Shown here piece by piece: positions 1 to 9,767 of a DNA stretch of 64,000 nt. The notes under the pieces were generated by a model that saw only the letters and a program-made list of their open reading frames with translations, did no database searches and was not told where the DNA came from. The position numbers were made by a program, and so were the translations under genes. This stretch comes from VXYK01 sp965221585 (GTDB lineage: Bacteria > Actinomycetota > Acidimicrobiia > Acidimicrobiales > Aldehydirespiratoraceae): contig OZ244898.1 in assembly GCA_965221585.1 (NCBI GenBank), forward strand, positions 1,984,001 through 2,048,000. The letters are read 5' to 3'. The first letter of the stretch is position 1, and the number at the start of each line of letters is the position of its first letter.

Positions 1-620
1 AGATCGGGATTGATCGACAGGTACCTGCTGTGGTCCAGGATCGAGTTGGCGCTCGGGATCATGTCGGCCACCGCGGCGAGTCCGATCAGCGCGGTGTTCG
101 ATTCGCCTTCGACGAAAGGTCGGTCAAGGCGGGCCCAACTTATCGCCTTGCCGGGGCCGAGATCTTCGCGGTGCATCGTGAAGTTCCGCACAAAATCAGA
201 GCCGACGAAGATGTCTGTCAATTCGGGAACCTCTGAGGGTTGTTTCGGAGGCTGGTCTTCTGGACGCATACCAACGCCGATCGTCTCGGAGGCCAGTGTC
301 TCATCGACACGAATCCGCGTCGCGGTGGCACGCGCCACCACGTCGTCGCCGACTATGTAGTCCGCGGCAAGCGACTGCACTCGGCGGCCTCCTCTCACCA
401 CGTCAACGGCGACTCTGGTCGGCCCCATCGGCACTCGGCGGCTCATGTCAATACTGATTCGAGTGGTGAACATCTCAGCATCGGCTTCGACCCGCTCGAT
501 GGCTCTTGCAAACAGCCCCGCTATTGAGCCTCCGTGCTGTACTCCCGGAAACCAGGGTCCGCAGGCATTTGCTTGCGGGATCAACCACTTCCCGTCAGGC
601 ACAAAGATCGCGTCGCTCAC
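1..620 (-). CDS. TesB-like acyl-CoA thioesterase (3' part cut by window edge)
   Basis: Open reading frame on the minus strand from a GTG at 620 that runs off the left edge, so only about 206 residues are visible and the C-terminus is missing. The N-terminal part carries GPWFPGVQHGGSIAGLF, the pattern of the first hotdog domain of TesB-type/thioesterase-superfamily proteins that bind acyl-CoA. These enzymes hydrolyse acyl-CoA thioesters in the cytoplasm. It is divergent from an acyl-CoA dehydrogenase gene, which fits acyl-CoA turnover. The GTG start is inferred because it directly precedes the conserved region. Family assignment is good; the substrate is unknown. Confidence 0.75.
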   Translation of the reverse strand, partial: MSDAIFVPDGKWLIPQANACGPWFPGVQHGGSIAGLFARAIERVEADAEMFTTRISIDMSRRVPMGPTRVAVDVVRGGRRVQSLAADYIVGDDVVARATATRIRVDETLASETIGVGMRPEDQPPKQPSEVPELTDIFVGSDFVRNFTMHREDLGPGKAISWARLDRPFVEGESNTALIGLAAVADMIPSANSILDHSRYLSINPD

Positions 621-798
621 GCCGCCGCACCCTAGCGCTGAACCTCCACCGCTCAACACCAACTCAGCGGACCGAACCTCAATCGAGCAGACGCAACAAC
701 AGCCCGATAAAACCCTATGGTGGCCACTTCGGAGCGACCCATGGTAAAATACGGTACGGCGAATGGGGCCCGATGCCTAGAACCGGTGGTGGGTCATC

Positions 799-1914
799 AT
801 GAGCCTTGATTTTCGTCTGACACCAGAACTCGAAGCTCTGCGGGCCAGAGCTCAGGCGGTTGGCGCTGCGGGCGTCGCCGCCCACGGTGTGCACAGCGAC
901 AGTTGGATCAACGGTTACTCAAAGGAGTTCAGCGCAACCATCGCTGCTGAGGGGTGGGTGGGGATGACCTGGCCGGTCGAGCACGGCGGCGGTGGACGAC
1001 CGGCCATCGAACGGCTCATCGTCGCCGAGGAGTTGATCTCCGTGGGAGCGCCGATCGCTGCGAGCTGGTTCGCTGACCGACAGTTCGGCCCGTCGCTCAT
1101 TCGCTACGGCACCCCCGACCAGCAGGCGCAATACCTGCCCGACATGCTCTCGGGCGCGACGACATGGTCGATCGGCATGAGCGAGCCCGACGCCGGTTCC
1201 GACCTCGCGGCGTTGAAGACTTCCGCCGTGCGAGACGGCGACGTGTTCGTAGTCAACGGTCAGAAGATCTGGACCTCAGGCGCGGCTCTGGCCGACTACT
1301 GCTATCTGATCTGCCGAACCGACTCGACCGGACGGCCCCATGAGGGCGTCAGCGAACTGATCGTGCCGATGGACTCAGGGGGCATCGAGGTGCGGACCAT
1401 CCGTGACATGGTCGACAACACCCACTTCTGCGAGACGTTCTTTACGAACGTCCGCGTACCGGCTGAGAATCTGGTCGGAGTCGAAGGACAGGCGTTCCGA
1501 CAGACGATGACACAGCTTGAGCATGAACGGGGAGGAATCGACCGGCTCGTCTCCAACAAGCCCCTGTACGACCGTGCACGCTCAATGGCCGACACCCGCG
1601 ATCCGAGAGTCCGCCAGGAGATCGCCCGACTCGAGACCGGATACCGTGTCGGTCGGCTGCTCGTCTACCGCGAGACCCTCAAGCAGGCGCCGAAGGGATT
1701 CAGCGCTGCCACCAAAGCGTTCTGCACCGAACATCAGCAGCGCGTAGCGGACTTCGCGGCCCGGGTGCTCGGTGCAGAAATGACCTTGGATTCAGCGCAG
1801 AGCAGGGCGTTCGCCTATGCACCTGCGTACACGATCATGGCGGGTACCTCGAACGTGATGCGCAACATCCTCGGTGAACGCGTGCTCGGCCTGCCTCGCG
1901 AACCCCGGGCCTGA
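799..1914 (+). CDS. acyl-CoA dehydrogenase family protein
   Basis: 371 residues, a normal length for this FAD flavoprotein family that oxidises acyl-CoA to enoyl-CoA. The flavin/substrate-binding segment WSIGMSEPDAGSDLAALKT lies near residue 125 and the C-terminal helical domain ends GERVLGLPREPRA. The position that is the catalytic Glu in MCAD-type enzymes (YEGT) reads MAGT here, so the base must come from elsewhere or the protein is one half of a heteromeric enzyme, as known for FadE pairs of steroid catabolism. An LLM oxidoreductase gene follows 44 nt later on the same strand. Start chosen at the ATG just ahead of the LDFRLTPELEALR segment. Confidence 0.9.
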   Translation: MSLDFRLTPELEALRARAQAVGAAGVAAHGVHSDSWINGYSKEFSATIAAEGWVGMTWPVEHGGGGRPAIERLIVAEELISVGAPIAASWFADRQFGPSLIRYGTPDQQAQYLPDMLSGATTWSIGMSEPDAGSDLAALKTSAVRDGDVFVVNGQKIWTSGAALADYCYLICRTDSTGRPHEGVSELIVPMDSGGIEVRTIRDMVDNTHFCETFFTNVRVPAENLVGVEGQAFRQTMTQLEHERGGIDRLVSNKPLYDRARSMADTRDPRVRQEIARLETGYRVGRLLVYRETLKQAPKGFSAATKAFCTEHQQRVADFAARVLGAEMTLDSAQSRAFAYAPAYTIMAGTSNVMRNILGERVLGLPREPRA

Positions 1915-1958
1915 CCAGCGATTAGTAACCGCTCCTGTGGCGTGGAAACCTCTGGGGC

Positions 1959-2879
1959 ATGAAGGTACGAATCGGATACGGGATCGGGGCGGTCCCGAAA
2001 TTGTTGGGCCAACTTGACGGGCTCGGCGCGGTGGTTGACGATCTTGACCGGCTCGGTTTCGACTCGCTCTGGTTTCCGGAGCGGGTCAACAGCCCGCAAC
2101 TCGATCCGATAGTCGCCATGGCCTACGTGTCGGGACGCAGCTCACGCCTGAAGTTCGGACCAGCAGTTTCGGTGCTGCCCGGACGCAACCCCGTTCTGAT
2201 GGCGAAGATGCTGGCCAGCCTCGATGTGATATCCGGCGGACGCTGTCTGCCCGCGTTCGGGCTCGGCATCGCCAATACAGCCGAGCAGCAAGCGTTCGGC
2301 GTTGAACGCTCCGAGCGAGCGCCCTGGCTGAACGAGGCTCTGCCGCTGATGCGCCGTCTATGGGCTGAGGACACAGTCGACCATGACGGTGAGCGTTTCT
2401 CGTTGCGGGGAGCGATGGTCCTGCCAAAGCCGATCCAGCAGCCCTTCGAGGTTTGGCTCGGAGGCCGAGCGCCCTCCGAACTGCGGCGCACAGGGAGACT
2501 GGCCGACGGTTGGCTGGCTTCGTTCACCACCCCGGCCGGGGTTGCTGAGTCAATAACCGTCATCGAGGCGGCTGCGCACGCCGCCAACAGGTCAATGGAT
2601 CCCGAACACTACGGCGTGCTGATCCCCTACCTGCCCGCCCCAACAGATGGCCGCGAAGCCACTATTCCCAATGCGATGCGGGAAATCCTGGACAACCGCG
2701 TACCAAACATCGACCCGCGCGAAATCGTCGCGACGTCGCAGGAGCGAGTGCTGGAACTGCTCAACGAGTATCTGACGGTCGGCGCCTCGAAATTCGTGCT
2801 GTTTCCGTTCACCGAACCAGACGACTGGCACCGCGAACTCGAAGACCTCGCACAAGCGACGTTGCCGCTGCAAACCTGA
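1959..2879 (+). CDS. LLM-class (luciferase-like) F420/flavin oxidoreductase
   Basis: 306 residues with the TIM-barrel luciferase-like fold: the DRLGFDSLWFPERV strand-helix near residue 30, the RSSRLKFGPAVSVLPGRNP segment, the SGGRCLPAFGLGI loop, and PFEVWLGGRAPSELRRTG. In actinobacteria this family mostly uses coenzyme F420, and some members use FMN. The substrate cannot be read from sequence. It probably forms a transcription unit with the preceding acyl-CoA dehydrogenase and converges on the cystathionine lyase gene. Confidence 0.85.
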   Translation: MKVRIGYGIGAVPKLLGQLDGLGAVVDDLDRLGFDSLWFPERVNSPQLDPIVAMAYVSGRSSRLKFGPAVSVLPGRNPVLMAKMLASLDVISGGRCLPAFGLGIANTAEQQAFGVERSERAPWLNEALPLMRRLWAEDTVDHDGERFSLRGAMVLPKPIQQPFEVWLGGRAPSELRRTGRLADGWLASFTTPAGVAESITVIEAAAHAANRSMDPEHYGVLIPYLPAPTDGREATIPNAMREILDNRVPNIDPREIVATSQERVLELLNEYLTVGASKFVLFPFTEPDDWHRELEDLAQATLPLQT

Positions 2880-2902
2880 GCATACGCAAAGTCAAGAAGA
2901 AG

Positions 2903-4069
2903 CTAGAGACGGTCGAAGGCCTGCTCGAGGTCACCGAGAAGGTCTTCGAGGGCCTCCAGACCCACACTGAGCCGAAGCAGGTCATCAGCAACTTCCAGAG
3001 GCGAACCCGCCGCCGACGCATGGGTCATCGCTCCCGGGTGCTCTATCAACGACTCCACCGCTCCGAGCGACTCGGCCAGTACGAACACTTGAGTGCTCGC
3101 AGCCAGGCGCATCGCCGCATCCGCGCCACCGGCAACCCGAAACGACACCATCCCACCGAAGTCGCGCATCTGCCGCACGGCGATCTCATGGCCGGGGTGA
3201 TCGGCGAGACCCGGATAGAACACCTCAACGACCTCGGGCCTGCCAACCAAGAACTCGGCAACCGCGCGGGCGCTGTCGCAATGACGATCCATCCGCACAG
3301 CCAACGTCTTGAGGCCGCGCAAGGTGAGGTAGTTGTCGAAGGGGCTGGGAACCGCACCCACCGCCTTCTGCAGAAACTCAAGCTGTTCAGCAAGTTCGGT
3401 GTCGTTCAACGCCAAGAACCCGCCGACCACGTCTGAGTGGCCACCGCAATACTTGGTTGTCGAATGGACCACCACATCGGCACCGAGCGTCAGCGGCTGC
3501 TGCAGGTACGGAGTGGCAAAAGTGTTGTCGACAACCAACCTTGCGCCGATGCTGTGCGTGACCTCGGCAACCGCGGCGATATCGATCACTGTCAGTGAAG
3601 GGTTGGTGGGCGTCTCCACCCACACGACCTTCGTTGCCGACGGAAGCGCCTCACGCAAGCCGGCCAAGTCGGTCAGGTCAACTGCAGACCAGGTGATGCC
3701 CATCGGGACCAGCACGTGCGCGATCAGACGGAACGTCCCGCCGTAGGCGTCATCGCCCAACACAATGTGATCGCCCGGTACCAGCGTCCGCAAGAACGTG
3801 TCCTCAGCCGCCATGCCGGAGGCAAAGGCCAAGCCGTGATCGGCTGCCTCAAGGGAAGCCAGACACTCCTGCAGCGCCGTTCTCGTCGGGTTCGAGACTC
3901 GGGCATACAGATACCCTCGATTCACCCCGACTTCCTCCTGCACAAAGGTTGTCGCCAGCGAGATCGGCGTGACCACCGCCCCGCTGCTCACATCGTGGGG
4001 TTGCCCCGCTCGAATGGCCCGCGTCTCAAAACCCCAGGCCTGTGGGTCGGCAAAGATGTCATCCGCCAC
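2903..4069 (-). CDS. cystathionine gamma-lyase / gamma-synthase (PLP)
   Basis: 388 residues from a GTG at 4069, preceded by an AAAGG ribosome binding site 8 nt upstream; the frame is open further upstream but only as a shadow of the neighbouring gene. Cys/Met-metabolism PLP fold: FETRAIRAGQ at the N-terminus, VSNPTRTALQECLASLE, the cofactor loop VDNTFATPYLQ, and the PLP lysine in VVHSTTKYCGGHSDVVGG. It overlaps the end of the cystathionine beta-synthase gene by 11 nt, so the pair is translationally coupled. With that neighbour, reverse transsulfuration (homocysteine to cysteine via cystathionine) is the likely role; gamma-synthase activity cannot be excluded. Confidence 0.92.
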   Translation of the reverse strand: MADDIFADPQAWGFETRAIRAGQPHDVSSGAVVTPISLATTFVQEEVGVNRGYLYARVSNPTRTALQECLASLEAADHGLAFASGMAAEDTFLRTLVPGDHIVLGDDAYGGTFRLIAHVLVPMGITWSAVDLTDLAGLREALPSATKVVWVETPTNPSLTVIDIAAVAEVTHSIGARLVVDNTFATPYLQQPLTLGADVVVHSTTKYCGGHSDVVGGFLALNDTELAEQLEFLQKAVGAVPSPFDNYLTLRGLKTLAVRMDRHCDSARAVAEFLVGRPEVVEVFYPGLADHPGHEIAVRQMRDFGGMVSFRVAGGADAAMRLAASTQVFVLAESLGAVESLIEHPGAMTHASAAGSPLEVADDLLRLSVGLEALEDLLGDLEQAFDRL

Positions 4070-5435
4070 CAGTGTCACCTTTCGACAGGAACGACAGCAC
4101 ATCGCTCGAAGAAACAACCGCTCGGGGTCGTCCACCATCGAGCACCAGCAACGCCGAACACGACTCCAGCATCTCGACTGCCATCGCGATCGGCTGTCCC
4201 GAACCGACAGTGCGCAGCTTCGGACCCATGATGTCCTCGACCGTCTTGTCGAGCACCGCATCGTTGCCGAAGGCCAGATCCATGATGCGCAGCTCGCTGA
4301 CCGACCCCATCACCTCGGCATTGGCCAGCGGCATCTCACCTTTGGCCACCGGCAACTGCGAGACCCCGTGGTCGCTCATCATCTGCACGGCTTCGCTGAC
4401 GGTGGCGTCGGGCTGCACGTATAGCAGGTCTGGAACGTCCTGGCGGCGCGAGTCGAGCACATCGGCGACCACCGGTCCCGAACCCCTCAAGAATCCATAT
4501 CCCGCCATCCACTGATCGTTGAAGACGGTGCTCAAATAAAGTCGGCCGTTGTCAGGGAGCAGCACGACCACCAGATCGTCAGGGCCGCACTCGCGGGCCA
4601 CTTGGACCGCGGCATTGACCGCGGTGCCGCACGATCCGCCGATCAGCAACCCTTCGGATTCGGTCACCTCACGAGCAGTCAGAAAGGAGTCCCGGTCGCT
4701 CACCGCGATGGTTCGATCAATGATTGAGGTGTCGTAGGTGTCAGGGAAGAAATCCTCACCGATTCCCTCAACGAGATAGGGACGGCCGCTGCCTCCCGAA
4801 TACACCGACCCTTCCGGATCGGCAGCGATGATCTGCACATCGGGGTTCTTGCTCTTCAGATATCGGCCGACACCGGTGAGCGTTCCGCCTGTGCCCGCAC
4901 CAGCCACGAAATGGGTGATCCTGCCTTCGGTCTGGCTCCACAACTCGGGGCCCGTCGTCTCGAAGTGGGCTTGAGGGTTGGCGAGATTGTGGTATTGGTT
5001 GGGCCGGAACGCTCCCGGTATCTCCTTCACGAGCCGCTCGGCTGTTGAGTAGTAGGAGGCCGGGTCCTCCGGGGCGACGGCGACCGGGCAGATCACAACC
5101 TCCGCGCCGTAGGCCCGGAGCAGATCGACCTTCTCCGCCCCGACCTTGCTGGTCACAACAAAGATGCAGCGATAACCACGCTGGGCGGCCACGATCGCGA
5201 GCCCGATACCGGTATTTCCCGAAGTCGGCTCGACGATGGTGCCACCCGGCTTGAGCAGACCCTGCCGTTCAGCCGCGTCGATCATGGCGACCGCAGGGCG
5301 GTCCTTGGAACTGCCGCCGGGGTTCACAGCCTCGATCTTGGCAACCACCGGACACGGCAGGTCCTCGCCGATACGCCGAAGCTTGACAAGGGGGGTGTTG
5401 CCAACCAAGTCAAGCACCGAGTCGTGAATCTCCAT
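4059..5435 (-). CDS. cystathionine beta-synthase with C-terminal CBS pair
   Basis: 458 residues. The N-terminal catalytic domain (about 1-320) is the OASS/CBS fold with the PLP lysine in NPGGSSKDRPAVAMIDAA, the substrate loop TSGNTGIGLAIVAA and the phosphate-binding loop GAGTGGTLTGVGRYL. The C-terminal ~120 residues hold two CBS motifs (DLLYVQPDATVSEAVQMM and VEDIMGPKLRTVGSG), which separates it from plain cysteine synthase. It condenses serine and homocysteine. The ATG at 5435 has an AAGGA site 6 nt upstream. First gene of a two-gene operon with the gamma-lyase; divergent from a CaiB gene. No SAM riboswitch was recognised in the 128 nt leader. Confidence 0.93.
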   Translation of the reverse strand: MEIHDSVLDLVGNTPLVKLRRIGEDLPCPVVAKIEAVNPGGSSKDRPAVAMIDAAERQGLLKPGGTIVEPTSGNTGIGLAIVAAQRGYRCIFVVTSKVGAEKVDLLRAYGAEVVICPVAVAPEDPASYYSTAERLVKEIPGAFRPNQYHNLANPQAHFETTGPELWSQTEGRITHFVAGAGTGGTLTGVGRYLKSKNPDVQIIAADPEGSVYSGGSGRPYLVEGIGEDFFPDTYDTSIIDRTIAVSDRDSFLTAREVTESEGLLIGGSCGTAVNAAVQVARECGPDDLVVVLLPDNGRLYLSTVFNDQWMAGYGFLRGSGPVVADVLDSRRQDVPDLLYVQPDATVSEAVQMMSDHGVSQLPVAKGEMPLANAEVMGSVSELRIMDLAFGNDAVLDKTVEDIMGPKLRTVGSGQPIAMAVEMLESCSALLVLDGGRPRAVVSSSDVLSFLSKGDTGGG

Positions 5436-5563
5436 CGCAGTTCCTTGAATTTGTGGCGGTAGCCGTATTGTGGCATCAAGTGCCAGCGGACTCGCACCAG
5501 CGTATGCCCCTTGAGTTCCATCACGATAGTTTCTGATCGCTTGCCAACATGAAGAGGTGACAA

Positions 5564-6799
5564 ATGTCTGACAAACCGGGGTTGCTCTCGGGCGTGCGCG
5601 TGATCGAGTCGAGCCTTCTGGGGCCCGGACACGTGGCCACGTTCCTCGCCGATCTCGGCGCGGATGTGATCAAGGTCGAGTCTCCCGCCGGCGACTACAT
5701 CCGACAGATGACCTGGCCCATCATCAACGGCGTGTCGTTGCTGCACCTCCACACTCACCGGGGCAAACGAAGTGTGACGCTCAACTTGAAGACCGAGGAG
5801 GGCAAACAGCTCTATCGCGATCTGGTTGCTACCGCAGACGTTGTGTTGGAGGCCATGCGGCCCGGCACGCTGGGCCGTCTGGGGCTCGGCTACGAAGACC
5901 TCAAAGCGGTCAACCCCAAGATCGTCTTCGCCACTCTCTCGGGCTACGGGTCGACCGGCCCGTACCGGGACATGCCCAGCCATGGCATCGCCTACGACAC
6001 CTGGTCGGGAATTGTCCAACCCGTCACCGACGACGAGGGGTTTGAACGCATACCTCCGACGATGCCCAACGTGGGGATCAACGTGGGCCCGATGGTTGCA
6101 GCGATGGCAATCCTGGCCGGCATCATCTCGGCTCGTGAGACCGGTGAGGGATGCTCGATGGAGATGGCCCAGTCAGACGCCGCCGCCTACATGGACTGGT
6201 ACCGGATCGAGTCCGAAAGGGCATACCTTCGCCCCACCGACGAAGTCACCGGCAACCCCGCCGACGACTATGTGCGCCGCCCCGCCGGTCTCGCCGGCAT
6301 GTGGGAGGGAGTCCGCTACCAGATGTACGAGACAACCGACGGCCATGTCCTGTTCATGGCTTCCGAGCAGGCATTCTGGAAGAACTTCTGCGAAGGAATC
6401 GGGCGCATGGACCTGTTTGAACGCTGGCCCGGCTCCACCTATGCCGATCATGCCCGTGGCAACACCGAACTGCAGCGCGAGCTCCAACAGATCTTCAAGA
6501 CCCGCAGCAGCCGGGAATGGCTCGATTTCGCCAACGAGCACAACACGACGATCGCCCCGGTGAACACGCCGGCCAACATCGGCGACGACCCACAGTTCCA
6601 GGCACGCATGGGTTTCTATCCGACCGAGAAGCTCGGATGCGAGCAGTTGCCGCTGCCGGTGTTCGTCGACGGCGAGGCTCTCCCCTGCCCGACGATGGCA
6701 CCCACGGTCGGGGAACACACCGACGATGTCGTAGCCAACGTCCTGGGGCACTCCAGCGCTGAGATCGCCTCTCTTCGGGACGCGGGCGCCTTCGGCTAG
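5564..6799 (+). CDS. CaiB/BaiF-family CoA-transferase
   Basis: 411 residues, the usual length for class III CoA-transferases. Hallmarks: GVRVIESSLLGPGHVATF at the N-terminus, FLADLGADVIKVESPAGD, the segment DVVLEAMRPGTLGRLGLGYEDL carrying the usual nucleophile area, and FATLSGYGSTGPYRDMP. The enzyme moves CoA between carboxylic acids; the donor and acceptor are unknown. GAGGT lies 7 nt ahead of the ATG. It converges on the hydratase gene downstream. Confidence 0.9.
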   Translation: MSDKPGLLSGVRVIESSLLGPGHVATFLADLGADVIKVESPAGDYIRQMTWPIINGVSLLHLHTHRGKRSVTLNLKTEEGKQLYRDLVATADVVLEAMRPGTLGRLGLGYEDLKAVNPKIVFATLSGYGSTGPYRDMPSHGIAYDTWSGIVQPVTDDEGFERIPPTMPNVGINVGPMVAAMAILAGIISARETGEGCSMEMAQSDAAAYMDWYRIESERAYLRPTDEVTGNPADDYVRRPAGLAGMWEGVRYQMYETTDGHVLFMASEQAFWKNFCEGIGRMDLFERWPGSTYADHARGNTELQRELQQIFKTRSSREWLDFANEHNTTIAPVNTPANIGDDPQFQARMGFYPTEKLGCEQLPLPVFVDGEALPCPTMAPTVGEHTDDVVANVLGHSSAEIASLRDAGAFG

Positions 6800-6834
6800 A
6801 GCCGCCCCGGTCGAGCCGCGGCTGGCTGAAACAA

Positions 6835-7632
6835 CTATTCGAGCGTCGTCTCGACCGTTCCGAGGACGCCCATATCGACCGCGACATGATCGCCGGCGCC
6901 GACCGGAACCATGGCACCGAGCGAGCCCGTCATCAGGCAGTCACCGGCACGAAGCGGGGTTCCGACTCGGCACATCGTGTCAGCCAGCCAAACCACCGCC
7001 TGCAGCGGATTGCCCATGCACGCCGAACCCTTCCCAGTGGTGGCGACCTCGTCGTTGACCGCCAGGGTCATCGTGACCTCTCTCACATCGACCGAGGCCA
7101 ACGACACCGGACGAGACCCCAGAACATACAAACCGCAACTGGCGTTGTCGGCAATGGTGTCGACAATCGAGATGTCCCAGTCAGCGACACGGCTCGCCAC
7201 AACCTCTATGGCGCAGAGCAGATAGGCGGTCGCGCCAATGACATCAACGACACAGTGCTCTCCCTTGTCGAGATCATCCTCGAGCACGAAGGCGATCTCC
7301 GCCTCGGCGCGGGGCTGCATCAGCGTGCCTGCCGAGATGATCTGACCATCGGCTATGCACATATCCACGAACAGCGTGCCGTAATCGGGCTGGGCCACCC
7401 CGAGCTGTCTTTGTATGGCCTCTGCGGTCAGGCCGATCTTTCGGCCGCTGACCCTGCGCCCCGCCGCGATGTCTAGGCGCGTGTTGTGTTGCGCGACCGC
7501 GTAGGCGAGGTCCACGTCACTGTCCGTGCCGAGAATCTCCCGTACAGGCGAGCATGGAACCCCGGACTCCGCGGCTGCCCGCAGGTGCTCCGCTGCGGTC
7601 TCAATCAGGAGTCGATTCGGGTCTTGATCCAC
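6835..7632 (-). CDS. 2-keto-4-pentenoate hydratase / oxalocrotonate decarboxylase family
   Basis: 265 residues from a GTG at 7632 that has GAGG 7 nt upstream; open sequence further upstream is antisense to the next gene and was discarded. Fumarylacetoacetase-like hydratase fold with the signature GRKIGLTAEAIQRQLGV, the metal/substrate region AEAEIAFVLEDDLDKG and SCGLYVLGSRPV. Members hydrate 2-hydroxy-dienoates (MhpD, HsaE type) in meta-cleavage pathways for aromatics or steroids. No ring-cleavage dioxygenase is visible nearby, so the pathway is open. Confidence 0.88.
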   Translation of the reverse strand: MDQDPNRLLIETAAEHLRAAAESGVPCSPVREILGTDSDVDLAYAVAQHNTRLDIAAGRRVSGRKIGLTAEAIQRQLGVAQPDYGTLFVDMCIADGQIISAGTLMQPRAEAEIAFVLEDDLDKGEHCVVDVIGATAYLLCAIEVVASRVADWDISIVDTIADNASCGLYVLGSRPVSLASVDVREVTMTLAVNDEVATTGKGSACMGNPLQAVVWLADTMCRVGTPLRAGDCLMTGSLGAMVPVGAGDHVAVDMGVLGTVETTLE

Positions 7633-7809
7633 GGCGCTACCTCGATCCTCTCCAAAGCAGAGCCAAACTAGCCTGCCCAATCCGCACCGACACCCAGGAG
7701 GGCACTTAACCCCACGCCCGACAGGCCCTGCCGCGGCTCCGGCTACGCCCGGCGAAAGCACAGCGCACAGCAATTGGCACAGGGGGTGTCGGCCTGCGAA
7801 CGTTGAGGC

Positions 7810-8700
7810 ATGTCGATCACAGAACAACTCGCCGCGCCCGGTGTCTGGCAATTCACAGACGGTCAAAGCGCCCAACAGGCCCAAGAGACAGCGGCTCGGA
7901 TCGAATCGCTCGGTTACTCCGCTCAGTGGTTCGGCGAGGCGATGGGCAAGAACGCCTTCGTGAATGCCGCCACCCTTCTCGTCGGCACGGAACGGTTGAT
8001 CGTCGCCACCGGGATCGCCGGCATCCACCTGCGTCATCCAGCGGCGATGCAACAGGCCGGACTGGACCTCGCTGAGCTGTCGGGAGGTCGTTTCGTGCTC
8101 GGGATCGGAGTCTCGCACGCTCCAATGGTCGAAGGGCTCCGCAATCTTCCCTACGAAAGACCGTTGTCGACGATGCGCAGCTACCTCGAAGCCATGCAGG
8201 GCGCACTGATAGTGCCCACACCAAAGACCGACCCCCCTCCGGTGGTGCTGGCAGCCCTGGGCCCCAAGATGCTGGCATTGTCAGCCGAGATGGCCGCAGG
8301 CGCCCACCCCTACTGGACCACACCGGAACACACAGCCCAGGCCCGCCAGATCATGGGCCCCGACGCTCTGTTGTGCGTCGAACAGAAGTGCGTGCTGACG
8401 ACCGACCGCGAACTTGCACACACCAGAGCCAACGAGCAGTTGCAGATGTATGCCACCCTGCCCAACTATCGCAACAGTTGGCTTCGCCTCGGTTTCAGCG
8501 AGGAGGAGATCGACTCGCGTGCCGCGCGTTTTGTGGATGCGGTCGTGGCTTGGGGCACAGAAGGCGACATCGCCGCGCGCATACAAGCCCACTACGACGC
8601 CGGGGCATCTCATGTCTGTATCCAGGCGGTACCTCCCGACGGCAGCCGTGGCGGCCCCGACTGGAACCTGCTCGAAACGCTCGCACCCAACGCACAATGA
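7810..8700 (+). CDS. LLM-class F420-dependent oxidoreductase
   Basis: 296 residues, luciferase-like TIM barrel: RIESLGYSAQWFGEAMGKNAF near residue 35, GTERLIVATGIAGIHLRHP, and SGGRFVLGIGVSHAPMVEGLR, which is typical of the actinobacterial F420 subfamilies annotated TIGR03620. It is translationally coupled to the kinase gene that follows (ATGA overlap). Substrate unknown. Confidence 0.86.
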   Translation: MSITEQLAAPGVWQFTDGQSAQQAQETAARIESLGYSAQWFGEAMGKNAFVNAATLLVGTERLIVATGIAGIHLRHPAAMQQAGLDLAELSGGRFVLGIGVSHAPMVEGLRNLPYERPLSTMRSYLEAMQGALIVPTPKTDPPPVVLAALGPKMLALSAEMAAGAHPYWTTPEHTAQARQIMGPDALLCVEQKCVLTTDRELAHTRANEQLQMYATLPNYRNSWLRLGFSEEEIDSRAARFVDAVVAWGTEGDIAARIQAHYDAGASHVCIQAVPPDGSRGGPDWNLLETLAPNAQ

Positions 8701-9734
8701 ACCCAGCACCCACCGGTATCCGCCTCGACACGGTCACCGAATGGATCCTGGCGAGGCGCCCAGACCTCGATGCCCCGCTTGACTTCGAGTTGATCACCGG
8801 CGGTGCTTCCAACCTCACCTTCAAGGTAACGGACCAGCGCGGAACGAAACTGGTGCTGCGGCGCCCGCCGACGGGCCACATCCTGCCGCGCGCCCACGAC
8901 ATGGCTCGCGAGCATCGCATCATCTCTGCACTTGCGGACACCGACGTGCCGGTTCCCAAAACCGTCGGCCTCTGCACCGACGACTCGGTCAACGGCGCTG
9001 ACTTCTACGTCATGGAGTTCGTCGAGGGCTCGATCGTCTTCAACGAGGCAGACGGCAACGACGTGGACCCTGCGTTGCGACCGGTGATGGCCAACTCCCT
9101 CACCGACACGCTCGCGGCACTGCACAAGGTCGATCCCGACGCGGTCGGACTCGGCGACCTCGGCCGCACCGAGGACTACTGCGCCCGGCAACTGCGGCGC
9201 TGGAAACGCCAGGTCGACGACGGCTCGGACCGGGTTGTCCCGCTGTTCGATGATCTTCACCAGCGGCTCGTCGAGACCGTGCCCGACCAGCAGGGTGCGG
9301 GGATCGTTCATGGCGATTACCGCTTGGACAACACCATGGTTGGCAATGACGGAACAGTCGCCGCGGTGCTCGACTGGGAACTGTGTACCCTCGGCGACGT
9401 GCTGGCCGATGTGGCCAGCATGGCGATGTGGTGGGGCGACGACCCCCGGGCCACGGGCCGGTTGCGCGATGTGCCCACCAAAGCAGACGGCTTCGGTTCC
9501 CGCGCAGACATGCTCAAGCGTTACGGCCAAAACTCCGACCGCGACATCTCAGACCTCCCCTGGTATGTCGCCTTCCAATTCTGGCGACTCTCAGCCATCA
9601 GCGAAGGGGTCCGGGTACGCTACGCGGCCGGTGCGATGGGCGACCAGCACGGCACCGCCGACAGCGACGCCCGAGCCGGCATCGACTCGATGCTGCAGAT
9701 CGCCGACGAAATCCTGCAAACCGGCCAGCTCTAA
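8697..9734 (+). CDS. APH-family phosphotransferase (ACAD10/11-like kinase domain)
   Basis: 345 residues starting at the ATG that overlaps the previous stop codon (ATGA). Kinase-like fold: ITGGASNLTFKV nucleotide loop near residue 30, catalytic IVHGDYRLDNTMVGNDG with the HGD and Asn residues, and the metal-binding DWE in AAVLDWELCTLGD. This type is fused to or paired with acyl-CoA dehydrogenases in 4-hydroxy-acyl-CoA catabolism (mammalian ACAD10/ACAD11), so phosphorylation of a hydroxyacyl-CoA is a reasonable but unproven role. Confidence 0.88.
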   Translation: MNPAPTGIRLDTVTEWILARRPDLDAPLDFELITGGASNLTFKVTDQRGTKLVLRRPPTGHILPRAHDMAREHRIISALADTDVPVPKTVGLCTDDSVNGADFYVMEFVEGSIVFNEADGNDVDPALRPVMANSLTDTLAALHKVDPDAVGLGDLGRTEDYCARQLRRWKRQVDDGSDRVVPLFDDLHQRLVETVPDQQGAGIVHGDYRLDNTMVGNDGTVAAVLDWELCTLGDVLADVASMAMWWGDDPRATGRLRDVPTKADGFGSRADMLKRYGQNSDRDISDLPWYVAFQFWRLSAISEGVRVRYAAGAMGDQHGTADSDARAGIDSMLQIADEILQTGQL

Positions 9735-9767
9735 CCCCGAGCCGACACAGCGACCGCGTCCGTTCGA

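Noticed and set aside
10..360. Plus-strand ORFs in the first 600 bp
   Set aside because: Antisense to the thioesterase gene, whose minus-strand frame has clear family motifs.
5436..5563. SAM or cobalamin riboswitch ahead of the cystathionine genes
   Set aside because: No conserved riboswitch core or adjacent stems were found in the 128 nt.
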